A stretch of DNA of 64,000 nucleotides from Fabrea salina. Lineage: Eukaryota > Ciliophora > Heterotrichea > Heterotrichida > Fabreidae. The translations under genes were made by a program, and so were the position numbers. Of the stretch, positions 27,705-38,700 are shown piece by piece. The stretch covers positions 186,001 through 250,000 of the forward strand of contig JALIHJ010000038.1 in the NCBI GenBank assembly GCA_022984795.1. Direction: 5' to 3'. Position 1 is the first letter of the stretch; each line of letters begins with the position of its first letter. The notes beneath the pieces are model-generated. The model had not been told where the DNA came from. It made no database searches and worked only from the letters and a program-made list of their open reading frames with translations.

Positions 27705-28610
27705 TTATTTCTCAATAGGAAGAACTTTAGGTTCGCGCTTGATAATCTGGGCCTTCAAGGGCAGTACTCCAAACCCAAGTGCAGCCATAACAATCCAACC
27801 AATGAGCAAGTAAGAAGCTGTGCTTTCACTGCTGTCAGTAATAGTTGCACATATAAAGAACCAAAACTGCCCAAACAGAACAGCCATTCTGGAACTTGCC
27901 ACAAGGAGTTCTTGGTAGCACTCAGCAAATGCCAAGTATGCAATTACAACTGCTGTAGCAAGAATACCAGGCCAGGGCAACTTGAGTGGGGCAAACAAAC
28001 TAACCACGGCTAAGATGAGTAGTTTGTAAATTCCAGGGAAGTAGCTTTCATTTCCCCACCTTTTCTCGATTCCGTTTCTTTCAGACTTCAAAACAGGGAA
28101 AATCACTCCTGCCAAAAAGTAAGCCAAGGCTATAACTAAAAACCCTATTTCAATCAGGGCCATTTGCCCAGTTTCCCAGCAAGTCACGTTGTTGTAAGAG
28201 TCTATCTCTCCGGATCCGTCGCAGAACTGCACTTCAGTCATGTGAGCCACTATGGGCACAAATCCAATTCCAAAAACAATATGGTCGAAGAACCAAATGA
28301 CAGGCGTTGCAGGAGAGTTCTGCTGCTTGTTCCACCTGTGGATCTGAGTTGCAAACACAAAGTAAGCAACTGAGGGAATGATTACAAGCACTATTGCAAT
28401 AACATAAAGCGCAATAAACGCGTTTCCGTCGAACCTCAGAGCTAATGCTTTTAAAACGTCAAAAAAGTCATTTGCCCCTGAATTCCAGGAGTCTCCGGGC
28501 TTAGGTGCGTCCTTTATAAAGGACATTGCTTGCAAGTGCTCAATAAGCATTTCGCAGCCCAGTGCTGCTATTGCCAAGTACTTATTGTTGTAAAGGGCTT
28601 TTGGTTCCAT
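27705..28610 (-). CDS. Seven-helix membrane protein, unknown (copy 3)
   Basis: Third complete copy with the same 301-residue translation. It is the only copy lying downstream of an intact PG-repeat gene, so it keeps the presumed ancestral neighbour on its 5' side, while copy 1 keeps the ancestral neighbour (radial spoke gene) on its 3' side. Confidence 0.8.
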   Translation of the reverse strand: MEPKALYNNKYLAIAALGCEMLIEHLQAMSFIKDAPKPGDSWNSGANDFFDVLKALALRFDGNAFIALYVIAIVLVIIPSVAYFVFATQIHRWNKQQNSPATPVIWFFDHIVFGIGFVPIVAHMTEVQFCDGSGEIDSYNNVTCWETGQMALIEIGFLVIALAYFLAGVIFPVLKSERNGIEKRWGNESYFPGIYKLLILAVVSLFAPLKLPWPGILATAVVIAYLAFAECYQELLVASSRMAVLFGQFWFFICATITDSSESTASYLLIGWIVMAALGFGVLPLKAQIIKREPKVLPIEK

Positions 28611-28633
28611 TTATTATTGTTCAACATTTTAAA

Positions 28634-30316
28634 TTAAGCATCACCTCTAAATAGTAAGTTGAAAGAGCGCTTAACCCAAGTTTGCTCGTTATGCTCTTCG
28701 TAGTAAGAACCTGGGCCTGGCAGCTCTTTAGGCTTCGAACTGAAACGTTCAGACTTGTTTATAAACACCCTAGCCATGGTGCTATGTGACTGGTTCTTAG
28801 TAGAGTCCCTTAAGTCGTAGTAACCAGGTCCAAGGTCGTCTGGTTCTTGTTTATAAGTGAACCTTTGTGCTTTAGAAGCAAAAGCAACTGGCTTCCTGGA
28901 CTCAGGGTTGATCTGAGCAAGTACTGGGTGGATAGGCGCAGCAGGGGGTTTTTTGTTACCTATTGGCGAAGGCACTTCGTAAGAGCCTGGTGCAGGTCCT
29001 TCTTTTTTGACCCCTGAAATTTCTCTTTTAGCTTTGCTTAAAAACACAGAAGACGGCTTGTGGGAAGTGAAGTTATGCATCCCTAACCTATTTGCAGCGT
29101 CAGGCGGGTAGTAACCAGGGCCGGGGGTTTCTTCTTCCACCCTTACAGCAAACCTTTTTTCAGTGCTTCCAAAGACACCTTGGCGTGCTTTGGTTTTTTT
29201 GCTGAGTCTCTCTACAAGGTTAGGGTCGTTGTAGCTCCCAGGTCCAGGGTTAGTGTCAAGCTTCTGTTGGAACCTGATGTTCGTTGAAGAAAAAGGAGCC
29301 CTGCTGTCTCCGGGCTTTCTGTTTCCGATTGAAGAAGACTCGCTTGAATAGTAGCCAGGCCCCACTTTGGTGTCTGGAGTTTTAGACTGGAACCTTAAAC
29401 TTCTGCTTCCGAAGTACTGAAGGTGCCTAGGAGGCTTTTTGGTAGCAAAGCTACTGTAGCCGTTCTCAAAGTAGTACCCTGGCCCTGGCACAGCGTAACT
29501 TTCTTCCTCTGAGGTTTCTTCTTCTTCGGCCACAGTTTTTCCGTGCTCTGGAATGTAGCTTTCTCGTTTAATGCCACTAGCAAAGGCCGCGCTTGGCTTG
29601 GACTTGTACATAGGCACTGCAGTTGTAGGGGTTTCTTGGTAGCTTCCTGGACCAAGGTTCTTGTTAGTGTCTACTCTGCCGAACAACTCCCTTTTTGAAG
29701 TGCTTTTATGCCACTCAGTGCCTTTTTTGGAGTGATAAGAGCCTGGGTACTGTGCATTGTAGTGTCCAGGACCGACTGTGTTTCTTCCAGTGCCGTCATA
29801 AACGACTTCGGGGTTTTTCTCCATAACTAGTTCCCCAGTGTCAGTTTCTCTGTAGCCAAACACTTGGTTCCTTGCTGGAATTGAAGGTGCTGAAGGAATC
29901 CGCATCCAGTTGACATTGCTCCAGTCTTTTCTTTTCTTAGTTTTGGTTTTTTTAGGCCAGTTAACAGGTAAGTTGTAGGAACCTGGCCCTGGTTTTTGTT
30001 CTGCCTTAGATTCTTTGAAACGTTTGCTTTTGCTGGCAAAAGGTCCGTAAGACTTGGACTCTGCGTAGGGGTCTCTTGACTGGCTTACTGCAGAGATAGA
30101 GTTAGTTTGCAGTTCGTAGTTACTATAACTTCCTGGACCAGGCGATGTCACTTGGTTGATAGGCTTGTGGACTTCTCTTTGCGTAGTCGACGAAAAAGGC
30201 GCATACGCTTTGGTCTTTTTTTTCTCTGTGTGTCCTCCATAAGCACCTGGGCCCACACTGGTCAACTTTGAAGTTCCAAAATCAAGGCTCCTCTCTGCTC
30301 TGCTTACAAAGGCCAT
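28634..30316 (-). CDS. PG-rich (SHIPPO/STPGR) repeat protein, STPG2-like, intact copy
   Basis: 560 residues with about a dozen PGPGSY/PGPGYY-type repeats spaced 30-50 residues apart, each preceded by a short basic 'apFxSxxxRF' segment (for example 'AYAPFSSTTQRE', 'FGSTEKRF', 'FASKAQRF'). This is the sperm-tail PG-rich (SHIPPO) repeat of ODF3/CIMAP and STPG proteins, several of which are microtubule inner or associated proteins in axonemes. The opening ('GPGAYGGHTEKKK', 'SPGPGSYSNY') resembles STPG2 most, but assignment within the family is tentative. The native ATG is at 30316. Spacer to the RCC1 gene stop is 47 bp on the same strand. Confidence 0.75.
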   Translation of the reverse strand: MAFVSRAERSLDFGTSKLTSVGPGAYGGHTEKKKTKAYAPFSSTTQREVHKPINQVTSPGPGSYSNYELQTNSISAVSQSRDPYAESKSYGPFASKSKRFKESKAEQKPGPGSYNLPVNWPKKTKTKKRKDWSNVNWMRIPSAPSIPARNQVFGYRETDTGELVMEKNPEVVYDGTGRNTVGPGHYNAQYPGSYHSKKGTEWHKSTSKRELFGRVDTNKNLGPGSYQETPTTAVPMYKSKPSAAFASGIKRESYIPEHGKTVAEEEETSEEESYAVPGPGYYFENGYSSFATKKPPRHLQYFGSRSLRFQSKTPDTKVGPGYYSSESSSIGNRKPGDSRAPFSSTNIRFQQKLDTNPGPGSYNDPNLVERLSKKTKARQGVFGSTEKRFAVRVEEETPGPGYYPPDAANRLGMHNFTSHKPSSVFLSKAKREISGVKKEGPAPGSYEVPSPIGNKKPPAAPIHPVLAQINPESRKPVAFASKAQRFTYKQEPDDLGPGYYDLRDSTKNQSHSTMARVFINKSERFSSKPKELPGPGSYYEEHNEQTWVKRSFNLLFRGDA

Positions 30317-30363
30317 TTTCTTAGTGCTATAACTGATTATTCAAAAGTGGTATGAATACAACC

Positions 30364-31677
30364 TTAAATTCTTATCTGGGAAGTTCCAGGACGGTCCAAA
30401 AACTTCTTTTTGTAAACAGGTTCTTTGAGGAGGTTCTTTGGGTCTGTGCTTAAAAACATCACGTGGTGGGTTCCAGCTGCTATTTGCAAAGCCACTTCTC
30501 CACCTAAGAAGTCACTTGCCAGCTTAACTGGGGTTAGTTGGTCTTCTTCTTCTTTGTTTCCTAAAACGTAGTTCAGCCCAGATCCCCAACTGTACACTTC
30601 TCCTTGCTTGGTCAGGGCGTAAGTAAACTCGTCCCCACAAGTTATTTTCTGTATGTGTTCAGGCAACTCAATGAGCTCCGGAGTGTTTACCTTGCGCTTC
30701 TGGCCTCCTAGTCCTAGTTGCCCGTACAGGTTCATGCCTGTTCCGTAGACCTTTCCGTCAGACGCTAAAAACACACTGAAGTACTCTCCTCCTGAAATGT
30801 CAACTACGTCTATTCCTTCTAAGTCTTCTACCCACTCCGGAGTAGTTACGTTTTCAAAGTGGCCCAACCCCAACTGCCCGTCTAAGTTCAGACCCCAACC
30901 GCAAATGTAACCTGCAGGGTTGTCGTGGTAAGTCACTTGTTTGTAAAAAGAGTGGTTTCCACAAGCCCACACGTTCTTAACTTCCCTCACAGGCAAAGAG
31001 TAGATCTTAAGTCCCCTTTCACTTCTGTTGCGCAAAGCAGGTGTCCTTCCAATCTTGCCAGAACTGCAGTCTCCCCAGCAGTACACCTTTCCTACTCCTT
31101 TTTTGTTGATTGTCATTATGATGGCATGGTTTATCCCACTAGTCACTTTCACAGGCTTTTCGTAAGACAGTTCCGAAGACTTTACTTTTTGGGGCAAGCG
31201 CTGTGGGGGGGCTATTTCGCCACCTCCAGGACTCTAAGTAACTCTTACTCGGAAAGAACCCCAAAAGTACACGTTGCGTTTTTTGTTTTTGATTGCAATT
31301 GCCAAGCAGTGGTTGTCCCCTGCAGAAACCTGCAGAACTGGAGTAGGAATGTCTACTTTTTCGGGAGAAATGCCTGAACCTGAATGGCCCAAAGCTCCGT
31401 CGTCGTTGCAGCCCCAAGAGTAGAGTTCGCCATCGGAGGCTATAGCTAAGGTGTGCATTGACCCGCAAACCACCCTTAACAGGTAGGGTTTTAAATTCAA
31501 ACTAGTAGGTTTAAGAAGGATCTTGTCGTGTTCTCTTGCTTCTTTGTTGTACATGTAGTGACTCAAGTAAGGTTCTTCAAAAGGAATTCCTGACTGGTTG
31601 TAGTCTGAAGACCCCAGTGTGTATAGAGAACAAGGTATCCACTTTGAAGGAAATCTATTTATGTTAACTTCATTCAT
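30364..31677 (-). CDS. RCC1-repeat beta-propeller protein, one 15-nt intron
   Basis: Exons 31249-31677 and 30364-31233 give 432 residues. RCC1 blades are clear: 'GSMHTLAIASDGELYSWGCN', 'SAGDNHCLAIA', 'GWGLNLDGQLGLGHF', 'GTGMNLYGQLGLGG', CGDEFTYALTKQGEVYSWG. A single seven-bladed propeller accounts for the length. RCC1-like proteins range from Ran exchange factors to ciliary (RPGR) and scaffold proteins; no Ran-GEF-specific feature or extra domain is seen, so the partner is unknown. It lies among ciliary genes. The start is preceded by TTATAA a few bases upstream. Intron removal fuses FWGSFR to SPGGGEIAPPQ. Confidence 0.85.
31234..31248 (-). other. 15-nt intron in the RCC1-repeat gene
   Basis: Coding-strand sequence GTAAGAGTTACTTAG, phase 0. 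Left in place it ends the frame at TAG in the middle of the propeller; removed, both halves join in frame to one seven-bladed length. Confidence 0.9.
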
Positions 31678-31693
31678 ATTTATAACTCAAGAA

Positions 31694-32206
31694 TTACTCC
31701 TTGTTAATTGCGAACCCTTGAGTAGGTCCATGGGCAGCCTTCTGAGCAGGTTGCTTGGACTCTTCTTTCAAGTTCAAAATTTCTTGTTCGGCTTTTTTTT
31801 TGTATTCAGAGTGAAGCTTCAGGTGGTTGCTAAATAGTGGTTACCGAAAAGTTTCCTTGAGCTTTTTGTTCTCGAGTTCTAGGTTTTTGATTCTTTGTGT
31901 TTTCTTCAAACTGAGTTTTTCTTTTAACTTAGAAAGTTCAACTTCGTAGGTCTGCAAAGCTTCTTTTGCCCTTTGCAACTGGATTTCAAGTAAGTCTTTG
32001 TGCTCAAGGACTTCTTCTATTTCGCCAATGTTGAGGTTACTAGGTATTTTCACCACTACTTCTGCTCCAAACTCTTCTTCTTCTACTTTTTGGAGTCTAA
32101 ACAGTTCTTGGGGTTCCTGACCTAAGTTCTTTCGGCACTCAGCCAAAACTTCTTCGCGGCCTCCTGAAACCTCAAAAGCTTCAGTCAAAAGTGAAATTCG
32201 CACCAT
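31694..32206 (-). CDS. Coiled-coil protein, one 15-nt intron, unknown
   Basis: Exons 31845-32206 and 31694-31829 give 165 residues from the ATG at 32206. The N-terminal 60 residues are acidic with no known domain ('LTEAFEVSGGREEVLAECRK'). From about 75 to 145 it is one long charged coiled coil ('LQTYEVELSKLKEKLSLKK', then after the intron NHLKLHSEYKKKAEQEILNL). The frame would otherwise stop at TAA five bases into the intron. I do not recognise the family; length and position among ARL6, RCC1 and dynein genes suggest a ciliary or cytoskeletal role, as inference only. Its ATG is 4 bp from the divergent ARL6 ATG. Confidence 0.75.
31830..31844 (-). other. 15-nt intron in coiled-coil gene
   Basis: Coding-strand sequence GTAACCACTATTTAG, with A at position 10. 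Removal joins KETFR to NHLKLHSEYKKK and continues the coiled coil to a proper TAA 16 bp before the RCC1-repeat gene. Confidence 0.85.
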
Positions 32207-32210
32207 TTTA

Positions 32211-32735
32211 ATGATTTCTATTCTGGTCGTTGGACTTGATAACGCTGGAAAAAGCTCACTAGTAGCCCACTCCAAACCAATTCCCCAAGAAGGCATCATA
32301 GAAATCCCTCCCACTTTAGGTTTCTCAATAGAAGAAATCACCATGCCCCGCGGAGAACGCGGCATTGTTTACGATGTCAGCGGGTCTGGAAGGTACAGAC
32401 AAATGTGGGACCACTTCGTAGGAGAGGTTTCTGGAGTTGTTTACGTGATTGATTCCACCGACAAAGAAAGACTAACTATTGTGAAGCAAACTATTCACGA
32501 GTTTTTGAAACACCCTTTACTCAGGAAGAAACCTGTAGTTTTCCTAGCTAACAAACAAGACCTCCCCAACGCCCTTGGCAAAGACCAGTTAAAAAGACTC
32601 TTGGCTTTGGACGCAAAGTACATTTCAAGTCCCTTTTCAGTAAAGCACTCCAAAGGCACCACCGGGATGGGCTTTAATGACGCACTGACTTTTATAGAAA
32701 CTAACCAAAGAAATAAACTTATTTTTAATTCTTAA
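32211..32735 (+). CDS. ARL6: ARL6/BBS3-like small GTPase
   Basis: 174 residues. G boxes: G1 GLDNAGKSS, switch I 'EIPPTLGF', G3 'YDVSGSGRYRQMWDHF', G4 ANKQD. The switch II run SGxGRYRxxWxH is specific to ARL6 (human SGQGRYRNLWEH), the GTPase that recruits the BBSome to membranes for ciliary membrane traffic. Two oddities: the glutamine after SG, needed for GTP hydrolysis, is serine, and only about 8 residues precede the P-loop, where ARL6 normally has an amphipathic helix of some 15-20 residues. No upstream exon can fit, because a divergent ATG lies 4 bp away. The TAA overlaps the stop of the convergent dynein gene. Confidence 0.75.
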   Translation: MISILVVGLDNAGKSSLVAHSKPIPQEGIIEIPPTLGFSIEEITMPRGERGIVYDVSGSGRYRQMWDHFVGEVSGVVYVIDSTDKERLTIVKQTIHEFLKHPLLRKKPVVFLANKQDLPNALGKDQLKRLLALDAKYISSPFSVKHSKGTTGMGFNDALTFIETNQRNKLIFNS

Positions 32736-35700
32736 TCGTCTAGTTGGCACAGTAAAGCTACACCTCTCCTTATCCAGTGAACAGCTTCGTTTATTGTAGG
32801 AATTTCTAAGAAAAGCACAAAGTTAGTGGAGTGACCTGTTGTGCTCAGAGTACCTGCTCTCAAAGAAGTTTTGTAAAGAGGAGCGTTGTAAACTAGTTCT
32901 TTGGGTTGAACTTCTAGAGTCACAGGTTCCAGTAGAATCACAGGCATTTCAATGAACAACACTGCAGGGTCACTTTCTTCTATTCTGCCCCTGCCAAAGT
33001 CCCACTTAGCTCCTTGCATGAACAGACCGTAAATATTAACTCCTACTTGTGGTAAGTCGTGGATGTCTTCTTTGAACTTGTCTTTAACCACTGTTTTGAA
33101 CTTCAGAGTGTCAATGGGAGTTTTGGTTTGTCTTGCGTACATCTGCAAAGCAGCCGTCATAAACCCTTGTGGGAAAAAGAACGAAGACAGCCAGTAAGCT
33201 GGCCGGGGACCTTTTGTTAACCAGTCGTGGATAAAGTTCACACGCTCTATGAGGTCTTTGACCCAGGAACCCAAAGGCTTGAGTGAAGGGTAAGCAATGT
33301 CAGACCAGATCTCTGGGATCTTTTGGTTGAGGAAGTTCTTGTACATGCTTTCGAGGTCTGGACCCATCACTACGTCACCCCTTATGGCTTTTTGGAGTTG
33401 AGCAAGTGAGTTCTTGACGACATTAAGAAGTTGGTTGAACCTGACGATTTCCTGGCCTATAAACACACCTAGTGAGTTGATGGCGCCTTCTTCGTTCTTG
33501 GCAAAAGTGTCAGGGTGCTGTTCGTTTTCTACGTCCATCAAAGGTGGAATTCTGGCTTCAATGTCCTTTGCAATGTCGTTTACTACCTCGTCAGGACTCT
33601 TGCCGGAGCTTCCAGCAGAAGCTTTGGGGTGGATTGAAGTAAGGGTTTCTCGGAACTCTTTGACAGTTTTTTGGTTGAAAGTGATGTTGGCGTTGGAGTG
33701 CAGCCCAAACACTTCAGGGTCGTCGTCAAGGGGCAAAAACTTTATGTAGTCCTTAACGTCTTCTAGAGCCTCGGCTTCAGGGCACTTGTAGATTCCAGAC
33801 ATAGAAAAGGTGTAAGTGGGGTTCATCACTTCTGGAGTAAAGTACTTGTCAAGCAGTGCTTTTATAAGTCTAACGTCTTTGTCGTCAGTTACTCTTCCGC
33901 CGTAGTTGATCTCGGCAACTAGTACCTTGAGAGTGCCATAGGGAATCACTTCTTGTTCGTTCAGGTACATAAACAGTTGCATTTTGCTAGTTACGAAGTC
34001 AGAAGTCATCCACTCGTAAGGAATGTTCCACCCAATAGCTCCGAACTTCCTCCTTTCTAGAATCACAGCGTGGAAGAAAGCCAGAGAAAACAACAGTTTC
34101 TTGTACTCCATCGATTTAGCACACCCTAAATAGTTCTCCTCCGTAACGTCTTGGAAAGTCCTTCCTAAGTTAGCTTTAAGTCCCTTAGGTGGTTCGTTAG
34201 TAAGTTTAATTCCGCTTTGCAGCACAGGCACAGGGAAGTTTTTGCTCGGTTCTGAAGTCAGCCAGAGTCTGTACTCAGGATGTATGTCGCTTTCAACTTG
34301 TTCTTCTTGGATCCTTTCAAGTTCCCCCATCCAAGAAGCAGCTAAGTGGCAGTTCTGCAGACAAACCCAATCTCCGTTTCTGCGTCCGTTGTCAATGTAC
34401 TTCTCTGCCAGTTTTCCTTGTCCCTGGCCCAGAGACAGCATTCTGAACCTTCCGTCCATTTCGTTTTCAGCTGCTAACTTAAGCAAGTCCGAAATAGGGT
34501 CAGCTCCAGGCGAAAGCACAAAGATGATGGGGTTCAAGCAGTTGGAGTCCTCGTAAGCTCCTTTTAAGTCGAAAGGAGGCGACTCTATAAAGAACTCTCC
34601 TAGTTCTTCTTTTATGTACTTCTTGACTCCTTGAATCATGATTTCACTTTTGATCAAGTTGCCTAGTAAGAACCTTTGGAAGGACGAAAGACTTGACTCG
34701 TAGCCTGCAGGAATGGTTTCTTCAAAGGGGTTCTTGCTGTTGACGTAAGAAACCCACTCAGAGTTGGTTTTGATCGACTCAGCAATGCCTAAGTAGTTAG
34801 TGTGCACTTTCTCAAGTTCTTGAATGCCAGCCCAGGCACTCCCAGGAATAGTGAAGTTAGGAGTTTCCAAAGGGTCTCCTTCTAAGTCTTCTGTGCCTTT
34901 CATGAAGTAAGCCCATTCTTCCTCAGTGAGTTTCCCTGCTTGGATAGATATCCTTGCAGTGTTTATGAAGGAGTAAAGCAACTTGTCTTTTTCAAAGAGT
35001 CCTCTGCAAATGTTTAGGTAAAACGACTTAGTCACGTCGCTCACCAAAATGTCTAGTCTTTTGTCTAGGTCGTCGCTTTTCTCTGACTTAGCAAGTCGCA
35101 AGTTAAACAACTTGTTGAAGAAGTCCAGTGAGTACTGGTACATAGGGTCAATCAGTCCAATGTCTGCTATCACAAAGTACAAAATAGACCCTCTTTCTGC
35201 AACTACTCTGTAGCTTTCCCTCGCAACGTCGATGTTTTTGGCAGTTTCTTCGGCTTCAGCCATCCTAACGTGAATCACTTCACTAGTCTTTTTGGAAGCG
35301 TCCAGAGTTTCAATCAGTGCTTGGTCGTCCAAAATGTCGTCGCCTGACTTAGAAATCATGTTGAGGATCTTGTCTTCGAGTTCCTGAAGCATGTCTTTGT
35401 CGTTGGAAATCTGAACTATCAGGTTGTTTTTCTGGCTTTCTAGTTCAGGCCTTTCAGCCCTAACTACGTCCACAAGCAGTTGGTCCTCAAGTCCTTTTGG
35501 AGTCACTGTAAAGTTAATGACTGCTACTTTTATGCATATTTCAGGCAAGTAGTGGGGGTTAGGTAGTTTAGAAGTCATGTAGAACCTAAAGTCAGGACTG
35601 TAAGGCACGTCTTTGTCCCCTAGTCTAAGCACGTTAGTTCCTCCCTTCCTTACTATTTGTTTCTGGAGCACAGGGTCTATACTGGGGTCAAGGGTTTCTT

Positions 35701-38700
35701 CAACGTTTTCAAGCAAAATGGGGTTCCCGAAGTGAATCCCGTTTTCAAGAGTTTTGAGGAAGTTGGGCTCACTGAACTTGATCACTTTGAGTGTTTCTCT
35801 GTCCATAGACTTGATCCAGGAGTTCGCTTGGCCTTGGGGGTCAATGATCAAAGGCCACCTTCTGCTTCTTGTGCAAATGACTGCGTTGTCAATTGACAGT
35901 TGGTCTGCAGGCAGACCTGCTAAGTTCCACTCCCTAACTTCTACGTCTTCTGCCATGATTCGCTGCAAAGTAAAGTCTGGAGCCACTGGCACTTTGTTCA
36001 CCTGAGCAAACTTCATCCAGCCTTCCAACAAACTAGTTCTGTAAGCCATGGTGAAGGGTCCCAAGTAAGCTACGAACCCTGCTGACAACATAATGTTCCC
36101 AACTAAGTTCTTCAAGTCAACTTCTAGGATCTTGGCTGTTTCACTCCAGCGTTTGCTTTCACTGCCTAACCCTTTGACGAGTTTTTCGGCTCTTCCGAGT
36201 CTGGCAACAGTGAGTTCGCTCTTGTTGGCAAGTTCCTCTCCTTTTTTGATGCTTGACTGGAAAGTAGCTTCTAGTTCGCCTACTTCGTCCTGAACAGCTT
36301 TGAGTGCAGACTGCTTAACAGCTAACTCGTCCTGGGCTTTTTTAAGTTCTTTTTCTGCTTTTTTGAGTTTTTCTCTTTTGGGCTCTACTTCTCTGTTGAT
36401 TCGTGCGAAGTTTTCCATTGCACACACAAACTCACAGAGTGCCCCTGCAGCAGCTGACTTCTGTCCTACGTAAGTTTTGTTGAAGTTGGGGTCGCTTACG
36501 TACTTAGTGAGTTTTCTGAGCAGAGCTGGACTAATGTCTTCTTTGGCGTAGTTCAAGCACCTGTCACGGAAGTCCATTTCACTAATTAGTTTCCTGCCTT
36601 CTTCCCAGTTCTCTTTTCTGCCCAAAAGCAAGCAAACTGCGTTGATCACGTTTTTAACTGCGCCGTCAGGGTTACTGTAGGTCTTGAGCTCTCCAATGGA
36701 GCCTTTGTCTAGTTTTTGGAGTGCTTTGGAGGCAGCTGCTACTATGGGTTCGGCTTCGTCTAGTTGTTTTTGGCAGTCGTCTTTGATTTGGGCAACTTCG
36801 TTCATAGTTTTGGCACACTCAGCTTCGTCTTTGGAACAAACTTCTTCTTTCTGTTTGGCGTCTGCTTGTTTGACCTGGAGTTCTTTTTGCATCTGTTCGT
36901 TTTCCACAGTTTTTTCAGCCAGGATCTTCTGGAGTTCTACCTGGTCCTTTTGGAGTTCAGCCACCATTTCGTTGGTTTCCTTGAGTTTTTTGAGTCCTGT
37001 GGTGTACTTGTTGATCTTTTCAGGCACTTTCTTTTGTTGGTCTTTGAGCATGATTAAGTACAGGTTTATGAGTTCTAGGTAACTAGAGGGCGTGGTGTAG
37101 TTTTTGCGCCGGAGTTCTTGTTCGAACTGCTTTGACTTTCTACTCACTGAAGTGTGGATCTCTACACACACTTTACTCAAAGCGTCCCCGAGTTCCCCAA
37201 TTCCTAAGTTTTCGTTTTGTTTAAAGGCTTTTTGGGCCACAGAGAAAAGGGCTTCTTCTGGCCAGGGGTTGTACCAGTCAATGGTGCAGCAGTTTATGAT
37301 TGAAGGGAACTGTCTGCACCTAACTCTGAACTGCTCTCCAACAGGACTGAAGGCCAGTATAATGTGCAGGTTGTCCCTGCAGAGTTGCACGTAGTGAGAA
37401 AAGATCTTGTCAGGAGTTTCTCCGTCTTCGAGTTTCCCGGCTTCTTTAGCTAGAGGACGGACGCTGTCTATGATTTCCTGCATGTCTGCTATTTCGTAAA
37501 GGTTGGGCACTTCGCCTGTGTTGAGGATGTTGTTGATGTCCTCCAAGAAGCTTTCTTTGACTATTTGGGTATCGCTGAACACAAAAGCAACTTGCTCGTT
37601 TTCAGCCCCTGCTTTTTTCAAAAGGGTTTTAAGGTCTTCTCTGAACATTGCGCTTCCGTAGTTCCGAGTAATTTCAATAGAAAAGGGCTCGAACCCTGCC
37701 ATCGAAGCAGCAAGTTTCGCCAAGGACTGCCTGCCACTTCCTCCAACTCCTACTAAAAGTGCGTTGCCTCGGGGCTGTGCTAGTATCCTTGAAATCCTTG
37801 TTAAGTGGTTAATGGCGTCTCTGAAAAACACAAGGTCCATTCTGGTGGGGTACATTTCGTTGTACTGCTTAAGTGCGTTAGCCAGGGCTTCGAAGAGTTT
37901 GTCGTCGTACTCAATTCTGGTGTAGGCCTTCATGGGTCCACTCATGAAGTCTCCAAACAACACATCTGTCCACTCTTGTTTGTCCAGTGAGTAGTCAATG
38001 TACCTTTTCATCTTCTTTTCTAGTTCGTTGTTGAACCAAGACCTGTCTTTTTCGTCTATCAGTCTGTCTCTGAAGACCCGACTCATTTCGTGCAGCCACA
38101 AAAGCAAAAGGGTCTTTTCGTCACTTAAGTTGTCGTAGTTAATCATCAGAATTCCTTGCACAACCTTACTTAAGTCCCTAAGGTTAAAGGTATAGTGACT
38201 TTTGGAAGGAGTAGGCAGTAAGTCGTTGCATATCTTCAAGTAAGTTTCTACACTAGTTTTAACTATTGAGTCTGCGTACTCTGAAAAGTTAGCGTCGGGG
38301 TGCTCGTCCAAGAAGCCTCTTAGTATCGAAGCAAAAATAGTTTCCATTGACTGTTGCGACAACTGAGTTTGCCATATCATGTTGAAGTGTCTAGTGAAGC
38401 GCTGCGGAAGAGGGTTCCTTCCACCTCCTGGAGGCGCACACGCTCCTACAAAGGTCACATCCTCTACACTTTTGAAAAAGAACTTTTTTAAGTCGTAGAA
38501 CCCTCCTTCCATGATTTGTCTGAGTAGTTCAACAGGGGGCTGGGACCCGTACCTGTCCAAGACTGGCATGTTCACGTCGTCAATGAACATTATCATCTTC
38601 TTGCCGATGGGAGGCCTTCTTAGTTTCTTTTTGGGTTTTTGGAGTTTTTCTTCAAAGATGTCGTTGAGGTTGTTAGTTGAAGTCTGGGCAGAGCAGTTCA

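Larger units (their letters stand above)
27465..30088. repeat. Tandem unit copy 3 (2,622 bp plus the 2-bp shared AC)
   Basis: Third direct repeat. Identity with copies 1 and 2 ends after 30088, where this copy continues into the intact 5' part of the PG-repeat gene. Total array: three times 2,622 plus 2 bp, 22221-30088. Confidence 0.95.
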
